Of a stretch of 64,000 nt of DNA, positions 43,601 through 51,594 are shown in pieces. The stretch is from the NCBI GenBank assembly GCA_038532435.1, contig JBCBAP010000012.1, positions 13,745-77,744 on the forward strand, given 5' to 3'. Positions within the stretch are counted from its first letter, which is position 1; the number at the start of each line of letters is the position of its first letter. The notes under the pieces are model-generated. The model searched no databases, was not told where the DNA came from, and worked only from the letters and a program-made list of their open reading frames with translations. The position numbers were made by a program, and so were the translations under genes. The stretch is from JBCBAP01 sp038532435 (lineage in GTDB: Bacteria > Pseudomonadota > Alphaproteobacteria > Rhodobacterales > Rhodobacteraceae).

Positions 43601-44698
43601 GCCGGTCAGGACGATGCCCGTCTCCGACCCGTCCTCGAAATAGTAGTTATGGCTGATCGTCTCGAACACGACATTGTCGGACACTTCGGCATTGTCCGAG
43701 CCGTGGATCGTGATCCCCTTGTTGAAGCTGTGGTGGACGGAGGAGTCGGTGATGTACTGGCCGGAGACGTCGTCCATCTCGTGCCAGTGGACCGGGTACC
43801 GGCCCAGCGTTCCCGCCTGCCCCATATAGGCGAACTCCGTGCCCGAGACGTACATCTCCGCATCGTTCATCACCATGGTGTGGCCGCCGAACTGATCGTC
43901 CTGCTCGCTGAGCGGCACATCCGGGTCATAGTCCACGTCGCCCTGGACCTTCACGTTCCGGCTCAGCAGCGCCACTTCCGCGCGCATATCGAGCTGGTGG
44001 ACGTCACCGTCCGGATCGTCGTACCGATCGACCTCGCCGTGGTGCATGTAGTCAAGGGGGGGCTCGAAGGTGATCGTGAGCCCGTCGTCGGAGACACCTG
44101 TGATGGTGAGCTCCTCCGCCTGGTCCGGATCGAAGTCGGTGGAGGCGATTGCGATCCGGTCCCCGACCTCCCAGCCAAAGGCTTCCACAAGCGTGATGCT
44201 GGTCGCACCTGCCTCCGCGGTTCCGTCAAGCTGGGTCCACGACGTCTTCGCCGCATCGACTCCGTGCAGGTCGAGGCGGCTGCCCTCGCCCATCACCATG
44301 AGGAAGGCGTCCTGATCCTCGAGCACCATCTCGTCCATGCCCGGCATCATCGACTGGCCCGCCTGCATCAGGATTTCGGAGATGTTGACGTTCTGGTTCG
44401 GATCATCGCCGGTCAGGGTGAGGGTGAAGTCGCTCACATGGGGATCATCCTCGGTGCCCACCTGGAAGTGACCCCCATCGATGACCGCGACCCAATCCGA
44501 GGAAAGCTCAATATCGCGCCCGTCCTCGACGGTCAGCAGGCCCTGCACGACGAGGCCACCCAACTCCGCATCGGTGTCCATGATCAATTCGGCACCGGGG
44601 GGAACCACGACGATGTCGTCGCTTCCGATGCTGCCGCCGTTCATCGAAACTAACTGGGAATATGTGAGTACAGACGCGCCTTCGAGAGTGATGATCAT
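40664..44698 (-). CDS. large G8-domain / right-handed beta-helix protein with Pro-Glu linker and C-terminal repeats
   Basis: A 1344-residue protein. Residues about 10-135 form a G8 domain (DDIVVVPPGAELIMDTDAEL, then GGLVVQGLLTVEDGRDIELS). Residues about 180-650 are a parallel beta-helix resembling CEMIP/TMEM2-like proteins (HWHEMDDVSGQYITDSSVHH). Residues about 855-985 are a linker made of PAEEPVAEDP-type units, and three repeats of about 95 residues follow (see the repeat entry). There is no Sec signal peptide. The start ATG at 44698 has GGGGGA before it; a GTG at 44770 would add 24 basic residues. Role unknown; surface or extracellular polysaccharide contact is suggested by the domains. Confidence 0.85.
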   Translation of the reverse strand: MIITLEGASVLTYSQLVSMNGGSIGSDDIVVVPPGAELIMDTDAELGGLVVQGLLTVEDGRDIELSSDWVAVIDGGHFQVGTEDDPHVSDFTLTLTGDDPNQNVNISEILMQAGQSMMPGMDEMVLEDQDAFLMVMGEGSRLDLHGVDAAKTSWTQLDGTAEAGATSITLVEAFGWEVGDRIAIASTDFDPDQAEELTITGVSDDGLTITFEPPLDYMHHGEVDRYDDPDGDVHQLDMRAEVALLSRNVKVQGDVDYDPDVPLSEQDDQFGGHTMVMNDAEMYVSGTEFAYMGQAGTLGRYPVHWHEMDDVSGQYITDSSVHHSFNKGITIHGSDNAEVSDNVVFETISHNYYFEDGSETGIVLTGNLGMGAREPGRFGEIRGANDGEPANFYTSNGDNVWIGNHAAGSEDKNFYFNLTRGEGRDFGTFEDNAAHSAEGRGFYLNHGGLIQDGSPSGSADQPQEVDPWEVDGLTVYKNNGVYVRGVEGTFTDSAFAEMGSNARFRLNQTIEDSLIVGRSDNIGNPQTDEEIEAGRSLPGGDGDFQGFQLYDGPGSLSNVMFDGFEEGDDAIDLSNAIHKSASFGAEGITWGDSVHESAKVSIGGGGNAIGNDAWARGIVDVDGSLTGQPGAMIYQYSSDRDGSRVFNAGEDYEVIEEWGAIVSYGTTSGTLRIDNNIANTGANRGVDKSGFTVTRSDGETASVIRHQIPVFEGYSYTIDYRDIEDQFRLYLHDMDWGDSVIFNLGPTPTGSSFTVDDPYSGASRPAREVSSMAMLEASPDTAVYRDEAGEVHIKLVAEMAHGYLWPQPGVTYNDTLHSGVTVIVDTEADLDLDALIFDDPGPDDTLPPPPYAEGQGPSADEPAPQPPAEDPAPEEPPVEEPVAEVPSDDPTPEPPADEDPADAPSDEEPVAEDPPADPPAEEPVAEDPAPADPPAEEPAPVDPPVEEPPAEDPPADDPPAEDPVGEAPPADAPPAEDPPADAPPTEDPVEEEPALAVISLTLVDLESGDPGGAFDGTFDPATQTLIAETDVPVRSMGFYVDGALMQIENRVPYAIFGDRDGDYFAGDLASGDYELEVRAFSGRNGNGEVLAQTVSDLTVPEPIVEAPIPEPPVEEAPEPEILSLALVDLETGERDTDFDGAINFETHALIAESEIPISSIGFYIGGELIQMENKAPYAMFGNRGEDFFTSELDAGAHDLEVRAFSDERGQGELVASMTAELSVVDPEEEAIAMEVLAASSEAEQATDITLTLLDVESGQESFVFDPAHDTIIAETDLEVGSMGFFIDGELFQIENKAPYALFGNRGDTYWSRDLPSDSSELEVRAFADRDAEGEVLASVSLDLA
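40670..41710 (-). repeat. three tandem C-terminal domain repeats in the G8 protein
   Basis: Three copies, separated by Pro/Glu-rich spacers, share the order SLTLVDLESG..FD / IAETD(V/L)PV.SMGF(Y/F)(V/I)DG.L.QIENR.PYA(I/L)FG(D/N)R / ELEVRAFS.R.G.GEVLA. In residue numbering they fall near 1000-1095, 1115-1220 and 1245-1340. Each looks like an immunoglobulin-like beta sandwich. The DNA copies have diverged, so the duplication is not recent. Confidence 0.7.
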
Positions 44699-44972
44699 GT
44701 CATCCCCCGGTGCCAAGATTTGCCGACGCATGCGCTTAATGCGACGCGAATTGAGTCCAAATTGTGACACCCGGTCCGTTGTCCAGACGGCCGAAACAGT
44801 GCTCTTGGCGACGGTTGTATCGTGTCGATAAAACTCGCCTTATCGGCAAGTTGTTGCCGATGGTCCCACCCCTCGCGTCGACTCTTAATCCGCCCTCGCG
44901 AATCGCCTGCACCGGTTTCTGTCGGTCTTCTGTCCGGTTTCGCGGTACGATGACCAAAAAAGGAGGAACGCC

Positions 44973-46154
44973 ATGAAAGACGCCGAGACACGAGCGCCCG
45001 GCTACTACACTGCGGAGGAGTGCGACCTCAGCGATTTCATCGCGCTCGTCGATAGCCGGACCCGGCCAGAGGATGTGCCGCATGCAAGCGCGGTTCAGCA
45101 TCAGATCCCGGTTTACAAGATCGCCGATCTGCAGGGCGTCCTCGCCGACCCGGGTACGCGGCGGGATCTGATGGCCGAATGGGCGCGCGTGCTGCTCTCT
45201 GGCGCCGGTGTCCTTGCTCTGCGGGGTGCCTATGCGGACACCGCTGTGATCGATGAAGCGACGGAGGTCTACAACGACATCATCCGCGAGGAGAGACAGG
45301 GTGCTGGCGGCGGCGGAGATCACTTCGCCGCATCGGGGGCGAACGACCGCGTCTGGAACGCGCTTCAGAAACTCTGTGACCGGGCGCCGGAGGTGTTCCT
45401 GCGCTACTTCGCCAACACCGCGATTGCCGCGGTCTGTGAGGCATGGCTGGGGCCGAACGCGCAGATGACCGCCCAGATCAACCTTGTGCATCCGGGGGGA
45501 ACCGCCCAGCAGGCGCACAGGGACTATCATCTCGGCTTTCAGACCGCGGAGCAGAGCGCCCTTTATCCGGCTCACGTCCACGATCTTTCCCCGCTTCTGA
45601 CCTTGCAGGGCGCAATCGCCCATTGCGACATGCCGGTGGAAAGCGGGCCGACAAAGCTTTTGCCCTTTTCGCAGGCCTATAGGCCCGGGTACGCTGCATG
45701 GCGGCGCGAGGACTTTCGCGCCGTCTTCGAAGAGCGGTGCGTTCAGTTACCCCTCGCAAAAGGGGACGCGCTGTTCTTCAACCCCGCGCTGTTTCACGCC
45801 GCCGGATCCAACACGAGCACCGATATCCACCGCATGGCCAACCTGCTGCAGGTCTCCTCCGCCTTTGGCCGCGCTATGGAGTCAGTGGACCGCATGGCAA
45901 TGTGCAAAAAGGTCTATCCCCAAGCGGTAGCGGCCCTTGAAAACGGGACACTCACGAGGGGGCAGATCGTCGCCGCCATCTCGGCAACGGCCGAGGGCTA
46001 CCCGTTTCCCACAAGTCTCGACCGCGATCCGCCAAAGGGTGGCCTCGCCCCGGAAAGCCAGCGCGCCTACATACTGCGCGCAATCGACGAGCGGGCTTCT
46101 CCGGACGCGGTTGCCGTCCACCTCGATGCCATGGCGCGGGCGCGGCAGGCCTGA
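44973..46154 (+). CDS. PhyH-family Fe(II)/2-oxoglutarate dioxygenase
   Basis: A 393-residue protein with QQAHRDYHLGF (HxD iron ligands) and FFNPALFHAAGSNTSTDIHR (distal histidine and 2-oxoglutarate arginine). It is longer than the one at 9882, with an N-terminal helical part (AEECDLSDFIALVDSR). AAAGGAGGAACGCC gives a strong Shine-Dalgarno before the ATG. It is divergent from the G8 protein gene, 274 bases away, and converges with malonyl-CoA synthetase. Substrate unknown. Confidence 0.88.
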   Translation: MKDAETRAPGYYTAEECDLSDFIALVDSRTRPEDVPHASAVQHQIPVYKIADLQGVLADPGTRRDLMAEWARVLLSGAGVLALRGAYADTAVIDEATEVYNDIIREERQGAGGGGDHFAASGANDRVWNALQKLCDRAPEVFLRYFANTAIAAVCEAWLGPNAQMTAQINLVHPGGTAQQAHRDYHLGFQTAEQSALYPAHVHDLSPLLTLQGAIAHCDMPVESGPTKLLPFSQAYRPGYAAWRREDFRAVFEERCVQLPLAKGDALFFNPALFHAAGSNTSTDIHRMANLLQVSSAFGRAMESVDRMAMCKKVYPQAVAALENGTLTRGQIVAAISATAEGYPFPTSLDRDPPKGGLAPESQRAYILRAIDERASPDAVAVHLDAMARARQA

Positions 46155-46181
46155 CCTGCGCCCCGGCAAGCCTCTCTCGCC

Positions 46182-47699
46182 TCAGCCGGGTGTGAAAAGA
46201 TCGGCGTAGCGGTCCCGCAGGACGTTCTTCTGGACCTTTCCCATCGTGTTTCGGGGCAGGTCATCGACCACGATCAGCGTGCGCGGATGCTTGAAGCGGG
46301 CGAGCGCCTCCCGCACCGCACCCATCGCCGCGTCGATGTCCGGGGCTTTACCGGGTTGAGCAACGAGAAGGCCCAGCACCGTTTCCCCAAAATCCGGGTG
46401 CGGCACGCCGACGACCGCGCTTTCCAGCACATCCGGCTGCGCGTCGAGCACCAGCTCGATCTCCTTGGGATAGATGTTGTAGCCGCCGGAGATGATGAGG
46501 TCCTTCCCCCGACCGACGATGTGGACATACCCGTCCCCGTCGATCCGCCCAAGATCGCCGGTGATGAAGAAACCATCCGCGCGCAGCTCGCGTGCCGTCT
46601 TCTCAGGCATCTCCCAATAGCCCTTGAAGACGTTGGGGCCACGCACCTCGATCTGTCCAACCTCTCCCGGCGGCAGGGTGACACCCGTGGCCGGATCAGT
46701 CACCTTCAGCTCCACATCCGGTAAAGGAAAGCCCACCGTCCCCGCCCGCCGCTCGCCCGTGTAGGGGTTGGAGGTGTTCATGTTCGTCTCCGTCATCCCG
46801 TAGCGCTCGAGAATCCGGTGCCCCGTGCGCCGTTCGAACCGCTCGTGAGTTTCGGCCAGAAGCGGCGCACTGCCGGACACGAAGAGCCTCATGTGACCGG
46901 TCAGATCACCCGTGAAACCCGGAGCGTCCAGCAGCCGGGTGTAGAATGTCGGCACACCCATCATCGCCGTGGCCTCGGGCAGGTGAGTCATCACCTCTTC
47001 CGCGTCGAACCGCGGCAAGAAGATCATCGCGCCACCGGTCAGAAGCGTGATGTTCGTTGCGACGAACAGTCCGTGGGTGTGGAAGATCGGCAGCGCGTGG
47101 AGCTGCACGTCCTGCGCGGTGAAACGCCATTCCCGAGCCAGCGTCTGCGCATTGGACAGAAGGTTGCGCTGGGTCAGCATCGCGCCCTTCGACCGGCCCG
47201 TCGTGCCGGAGGTGTAGAGCAGTGCCGCGAGATCATCCTCGTGCCGGGGTACCGTGGGGAAGTCCGGCGACATCCCTTCCGCCTGTTCGACAAGGGTGCC
47301 GGTGCCGTCCCCGTTCAGCGTCTCGACGCTGGCTCTCTGAGCCGCCGCCACGGGCAGGAGAGCCTCCAGCATGATGCCATCGCAGACAACCATCCGGGCA
47401 CCGCTGTTTTCGATGAAGTAGCTCAGTTCTCCGACCGTGTAGGCGGTGTTGAGGGGGAGGAACACGACCCCTGCCTGCGCGCATGCAGCATAAAGCGCGA
47501 GCGCTTCCGGCGACTTCGGGATCTGGGCCGCGAGCCGATCCCCGGGCACAAGCCCGGCGGCGGAGAGGACGTGGGCAATGCGCCCGGCCATCGCGAGAAA
47601 TTCCGCGTAGCTGAGACTGCGCCCCCCGGGAGACTTCAGAAACGGCGCAAGGCTTCCCGCGTGCCGACCGAACAGCGTGTCGTAGAGCGGGTTTGTCAT
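46182..47699 (-). CDS. matB: malonyl-CoA synthetase (acyl-activating enzyme)
   Basis: A 505-residue AMP-forming ligase that makes malonyl-CoA from malonate, CoA and ATP. LLYTSGTTGRSKGAML is the P-loop, and RYGMTETNMNTSNPYTGERRAG carries the aromatic/arginine pattern typical of MatB. GFFITGDLGRIDGDGYVHIVGR and the C-terminal PRNTMGKVQK (catalytic lysine) complete the fold. The chosen ATG at 47699 replaces a longer frame. A neighbouring malonyl-CoA decarboxylase (matA) is not present. Other short-chain dicarboxylates are possible substrates. Confidence 0.9.
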   Translation of the reverse strand: MTNPLYDTLFGRHAGSLAPFLKSPGGRSLSYAEFLAMAGRIAHVLSAAGLVPGDRLAAQIPKSPEALALYAACAQAGVVFLPLNTAYTVGELSYFIENSGARMVVCDGIMLEALLPVAAAQRASVETLNGDGTGTLVEQAEGMSPDFPTVPRHEDDLAALLYTSGTTGRSKGAMLTQRNLLSNAQTLAREWRFTAQDVQLHALPIFHTHGLFVATNITLLTGGAMIFLPRFDAEEVMTHLPEATAMMGVPTFYTRLLDAPGFTGDLTGHMRLFVSGSAPLLAETHERFERRTGHRILERYGMTETNMNTSNPYTGERRAGTVGFPLPDVELKVTDPATGVTLPPGEVGQIEVRGPNVFKGYWEMPEKTARELRADGFFITGDLGRIDGDGYVHIVGRGKDLIISGGYNIYPKEIELVLDAQPDVLESAVVGVPHPDFGETVLGLLVAQPGKAPDIDAAMGAVREALARFKHPRTLIVVDDLPRNTMGKVQKNVLRDRYADLFTPG

Positions 47700-47819
47700 G
47701 TTATCGGATCCCTCGGTTCGAAAACGGCAGCGGCGTCTCATGCGCCGCTGCCGTTGTCCTTCTCCGACAGAACCGAGCCCGTGTGAAGGGCGGGATGCAC
47801 CCGCCTCGGGGTCAGTGGA

Positions 47820-48854
47820 TCAGATCACTGCCTGGAAAATCACTCCGGAGATGATCGCACCGCTCACGCCCAGCCCAAGGTAGGCGGCGAAGACGGGCCG
47901 CTTCACCAGGGACCAGACCGCCGCCATCGCCGGGATCGAGCTGACCGCGCCCGCGATCATGAAGGACATGGCGGCCCCTGCGCTCATCCCCTGCTCCATC
48001 AGGCCGGACAGCAGCGCTGGCGCGACGTAGGAGTTGAGGTAGGCAGGCATCCCGACCACGGCCGCGACGGCGATGGGTACGACCCCTTCGCCCCCGACGA
48101 CACCCGCGATCACGCTGGCCGGGACGTAGGTCACGAGAATGGCCTCCAGCATGTAGGCAAGCGCCAGCCAGCGGATGAGAAAGCCCGCGTTGTGCACGAA
48201 CTCCCGCCCGAACGTCGCCCGGCGCGGTGCCTCGGTCCAGAACTGCCAGACCGGCGTGCCGTCGAACGGGTTCGGGCCGCAGCCGCACCGCGACACGCCC
48301 GTGGCACGCAGCGGGTCGGCGAACAGCCCGCCCCGGGTCATGTACTTGACCGCGAAGCCGCCGAAGAGGCCGAGCGCGACCGCTGCCACAGCCTTGCCGA
48401 TGGCAAAGGGCCAGCCCAGCGCCGCAGCGGTGATGAGCAGCGACGGAGGATCGATCAGCGGGGAGGACAGCCAGAACGCCATGACCGCCGCGAGCGGTGC
48501 GCCAAGGGCGAGCAGACCCGCGATGAACGGGATCACCTCGCAGGAGCAGAACGGCGCCAGCCCGCCAAAGAGGGCGGCCAGCACGATCATCCGGTTCTCC
48601 CGCCCCTTGAAGGCGTCGGCGATCATCGCCTCCGCCCCGGCCGCCTTCAGCCCCGCAATCAGCAGGACGGCAAAGGCGATGAAGGGGAGCGTCCCGACAA
48701 GGGCGGAGGCAGCAAAGATCACCACCTCGTTCAGTCGCGCGGGGTCGAGCAGTGCCACGAGGATGGGCACAAGGACGGTGATCGTCCAGGGGGTCGCAAG
48801 TCGGGATCTGATCTCATCGAATGTGGTCGGCTGCGGTCGTGCGGTATCGCTCAT
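47820..48854 (-). CDS. permease of the COG0701 (ArsP-like) family
   Basis: A 344-residue membrane protein with about eight helices. The conserved cysteine motif FCSCEVIPFIAGLLALGAP and the SSPLIDPPSLLITAAALGW segment identify the family, which includes methylarsenical exporters and other permeases with unclear cargo. A cysteine-rich loop, SRCGCGPNPFDG, sits in the middle. It overlaps the ArsR-type gene by 4 bases, implying regulation by a metal(loid) or a thiol-reactive compound. Confidence 0.88.
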   Translation of the reverse strand: MSDTARPQPTTFDEIRSRLATPWTITVLVPILVALLDPARLNEVVIFAASALVGTLPFIAFAVLLIAGLKAAGAEAMIADAFKGRENRMIVLAALFGGLAPFCSCEVIPFIAGLLALGAPLAAVMAFWLSSPLIDPPSLLITAAALGWPFAIGKAVAAVALGLFGGFAVKYMTRGGLFADPLRATGVSRCGCGPNPFDGTPVWQFWTEAPRRATFGREFVHNAGFLIRWLALAYMLEAILVTYVPASVIAGVVGGEGVVPIAVAAVVGMPAYLNSYVAPALLSGLMEQGMSAGAAMSFMIAGAVSSIPAMAAVWSLVKRPVFAAYLGLGVSGAIISGVIFQAVI

Positions 48855-49150
48855 CGCATCGGGTCCTCATCTGCGCAGCATTCCTCAAGGATGAATGCCG
48901 CAAGGGTCTGAAGATGCGCATAGTTCGCCCGGTTGATCACCGCCCGCCCCTGCCTGTCCTGCACGATCAGCCCGGCGCCATGCAGCGCCTTGAGGTGATG
49001 GTTGAGGGTGGAGGCCGGGATGCCCGACCGTTCCTGAATATCCCCAACCTGCAAGCCTCCATCCCCGGCTTTCACCAGGATCTGGAGGACGGACAGCCGG
49101 GCATCCGACCCCATGGCCGAAAAGCCCTGCGCGGCGGTATTTCGATCCAT
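48851..49150 (-). CDS. ArsR-type winged-helix regulator
   Basis: A 99-residue regulator. Its DNA-binding core is GDARLSVLQILVKAG followed by DIQERSGIPASTLNHHLKALHGAGLI, and the beta wing contains VQDRQGRAVINRANY. A cysteine is present near the C-terminus (ECCADED), possibly part of an inducer site. It overlaps the permease gene by 4 bases and is preceded by a dyad at 49172-49189, consistent with an autorepressed two-gene operon. Confidence 0.9.
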   Translation of the reverse strand: MDRNTAAQGFSAMGSDARLSVLQILVKAGDGGLQVGDIQERSGIPASTLNHHLKALHGAGLIVQDRQGRAVINRANYAHLQTLAAFILEECCADEDPMR

Positions 49151-49171
49151 GCGCTCGCCTTTATTTCTATT

Positions 49172-49189
49172 ATTCTAGATATATCGAAT
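49172..49189. promoter_or_regulatory. candidate ArsR operator (ATTC-N10-GAAT)
   Basis: ATTC (49172-49175) and GAAT (49186-49189) flank TAGATATATC, which is itself nearly symmetric (GATATATC-like). The dyad is AT-rich in a GC-rich region and lies 22-39 bases upstream of the regulator start, overlapping the likely promoter. ArsR proteins bind such imperfect 12-2-12 type dyads. Confidence 0.5.
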
Positions 49190-49228
49190 CATGAGCGCCG
49201 TCAATCCCGTCTAGGACGGCGATCCACA

Positions 49229-49645
49229 TTAGCGATAGTTGAGAAGGGGAGGTTCCGCTTCAAAAGCGGCGATCCAGTGCTGCCACTCGCCCACATCGTC
49301 ACCGAAACTCTCCGAGGAGATGTCCTCCAGCTCCCGAATGATCTCGCCGCGCGTCAGGGTCTCGATGGCAAGCTTGCCCATCTCCCGCCGCGGGTATTGC
49401 TTCACATAAACGATCCGCTGGGGGCCATCAGCGCCCTCCGCCAGCGCGTCGACATAGGCGCGGGCATCGGGGAGCCTTCGGGCAATCCGCGCGAGCAGCG
49501 CCATGATGAACGTGCGCTCCTCAAGTTCATCTTCCATCTCGTAAATCTCCGCCTGGGTCTTTCCGGCGGTCAGTTCGTCGTAAAGGGCGCGCCCCTGTTT
49601 CTGCAGGCGGCGGGTGTAGTAGGCCGCGTCTTTCACGTCGCTCAT
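49229..49645 (-). CDS. small protein overlapping the putative effector gene (possible immunity protein)
   Basis: A 138-residue acidic protein, helical by eye: YYTRRLQKQGRALYDELTAGKTQAEIYEMEDELEERTFIMALLARIARRL, then a short beta-like stretch IVYVKQYPRR. No family recognised and no signal peptide. Its ATG overlaps the stop of the large gene upstream (ATGA), so it is made with it. Immediate downstream position, small size and lack of homology fit an immunity protein of an effector cassette. That role is inference; secretion or folding help is also possible. Confidence 0.7.
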   Translation of the reverse strand: MSDVKDAAYYTRRLQKQGRALYDELTAGKTQAEIYEMEDELEERTFIMALLARIARRLPDARAYVDALAEGADGPQRIVYVKQYPRREMGKLAIETLTRGEIIRELEDISSESFGDDVGEWQHWIAAFEAEPPLLNYR

Positions 49646-51594
49646 TCGCCCAGCGCTCCTCTGAGCAGTCTCCGGTTGAGCGCGAGATACTCCGCGGTCT
49701 CCTCCAGCGCAACGTCGAGCATCCGCTGCATCTCCGTCGCCTCATCGGTACGGCCCAGCAACCGCAGGCGCTCGATCCGCGGGCGCACCATGGACTGCAT
49801 GACTTCGCTCGCGGCGGTTTCGATGCGGATCTCCTCCCGGAAGTAGCGCGCGCCATTGTCCCGGGCGTAGCGGCCATACTTCGCGGTGAAGTCGTCGACG
49901 GTGCCGCCGTTGCGCATCCAGCGGGCAAAGCGCTGGGCGTGGCCGATCTCGTGGGCGACCTCGTTGATTGCCACCAGTTCGTTATACTGGCTCGACCAGT
50001 AGCCCCTCACATGGGTGGGATATCCGATGTCCGGCCTGATCCGCAGGCGACGGGTTCCGAAATTGAAGGAGCTCGAGGTACCCTCCGCCCCCAGCCTGAT
50101 CGTGGACACGAGCCGGTCGAGCTCCGGCCCCGACAGGCCCATCCGCCGGGCAACATCGTAGACGAGCTTGCGCGCCTGGTTCTGGTTCCTGATCGCGCCA
50201 CGCAGGGAGACGATGCCCGCTTCCCCCGCCTGCAACTTTCGCGCCCGCTCCAGCAGCCGGGTCCGGTTCGCGATCGACATGCGCAGGCGGATCCGCGGCA
50301 TGCTCTCCCAGGTTTCCGCCACCACCCGGCCCACGCCGCGGATGTTGAACAGGATCCTGCCGGACGGCATCGCGGCATAGCTCACGGCGAGCCGCCCAAA
50401 CGTCGCGTTGCGGATGCCGACGAGGGTCAGCCGGGCCGCATCGACGGCCCGATCCGTTGCGTTGGCAAGGAACGACAGGTTCCGGCTCGTCCGCACCGAC
50501 TGGAGTGCCGCGCGGGTCGCGGGCAGCATCGCGGAAACGCCTGCCCCGCCGAGACTGAGCCCGAGCATCGTGAACGACCAGTACTTGTTGAACGCAGCCC
50601 TGTCGTTGGTCTCTAGCACGCCGAACCGCTCTGCCATGGTGAACGCCGCATCACCGAGCCAGCCGGTCTCATGCGCGCTCTGGTTCGGGGTGCGGAGCAT
50701 GTCGAAGCCCTGGGTCAGCGCCTCGACCCCGGCGATCGTCATCGCACCACCGGCAAGCAGTCCCACACCGCTCCACGATGTCCCGACCGCCGTGACGATG
50801 CCCGCAACAATCTCCACGGCACCGACGACCACGCTGAGCGTGCCCCAGATGACCCGGCTCGACCAGCTGTCGGTGAACTCCTCGCTGCGGTTCGCCCCTG
50901 GAATGCCGGAGCGGACCATCCAGTCCCCCATCACCCGGTTCAGCCAGTCGGCGCCCTCATCGTTGGTGATGTTCTCGAAGATGAGATCATCGTCGTCCAT
51001 GCCGAAGAACCAGTTGAACTTGTCGATGTTCTTGTTGATCCGGCTGGTGATCAGGATCTTGTTGTCTGCAATGCGCCAGTGCTTCAGGGACTCCAGCAGG
51101 TAGGCATTGTCGCTGTACCGCTGGGCCACACGCTCGAAATCCTGGGTGGGCGAACCGATGCCGCTGCTGTAGGGGATTCCATACTGCGCGTGCACGCGGA
51201 GCTGGCGGAGATACTGGGAATCCCGGCGCATCTCCTCGCGCAACTCCCGTTCGCGGGAGTTCGGTTCATCGACGAAGATGACCTCGTACCCCTCGCCATT
51301 GATGAGCATATCGAGAAGCTGGGCCCGCTGCGGATAGCGGCGGGCGAAGACATCAAGCACCCCTTCAAGCGTGATCGGGGCTCCGTCGAAGATCGGCGGG
51401 AACAGCTCGTCGGAGAGCATCGCGGTATCGACGCTCGCGATCTCAAGTCCGCACTGGCTGTCCACATCCGACCCGGCGAACATCTGGTCGAGATCGAAAT
51501 TGTCGATGTCCTGCGGCACAAAGGCGATCTCTGCCGCACACTGGCCGGTCGTGCAGTCATCATCGCAGCAATAAAGATCAACCGTTTCGACCAA
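49642..51594 (-). CDS. putative T6SS-type effector with C-terminal HEIGH metalloprotease motif
   Basis: A 650-residue protein from a TTG start with GGGAG six bases before it; it overlaps the DUF4123 gene by 17 bases. The N-terminus is cysteine-rich (CCDDDCTTGQC). A glycine-rich hydrophobic hairpin (about 251-300; SVVVGAVEIVAGIVTAVG, then WSGVGLLAGGAMTIAGVEAL) could cross a membrane. The C-terminal third is basic and carries INEVAHEIGHAQRFARW, with H548, E549 and H552 forming an HExxH zinc motif, and downstream glutamates (REEIRIETAASE) that could give the third ligand. The layout resembles polymorphic toxins. Enzyme activity is not proven. Confidence 0.75.
   Translation of the reverse strand: MVETVDLYCCDDDCTTGQCAAEIAFVPQDIDNFDLDQMFAGSDVDSQCGLEIASVDTAMLSDELFPPIFDGAPITLEGVLDVFARRYPQRAQLLDMLINGEGYEVIFVDEPNSRERELREEMRRDSQYLRQLRVHAQYGIPYSSGIGSPTQDFERVAQRYSDNAYLLESLKHWRIADNKILITSRINKNIDKFNWFFGMDDDDLIFENITNDEGADWLNRVMGDWMVRSGIPGANRSEEFTDSWSSRVIWGTLSVVVGAVEIVAGIVTAVGTSWSGVGLLAGGAMTIAGVEALTQGFDMLRTPNQSAHETGWLGDAAFTMAERFGVLETNDRAAFNKYWSFTMLGLSLGGAGVSAMLPATRAALQSVRTSRNLSFLANATDRAVDAARLTLVGIRNATFGRLAVSYAAMPSGRILFNIRGVGRVVAETWESMPRIRLRMSIANRTRLLERARKLQAGEAGIVSLRGAIRNQNQARKLVYDVARRMGLSGPELDRLVSTIRLGAEGTSSSFNFGTRRLRIRPDIGYPTHVRGYWSSQYNELVAINEVAHEIGHAQRFARWMRNGGTVDDFTAKYGRYARDNGARYFREEIRIETAASEVMQSMVRPRIERLRLLGRTDEATEMQRMLDVALEETAEYLALNRRLLRGALGE

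Noticed and set aside
42104..44653. 849-codon open frame on the plus strand opposite the G8 protein gene
   Set aside because: It is the antisense shadow of a high-GC gene. The translation is rich in R, V, H and D with no domain, and the opposite frame has clear G8 and beta-helix motifs.
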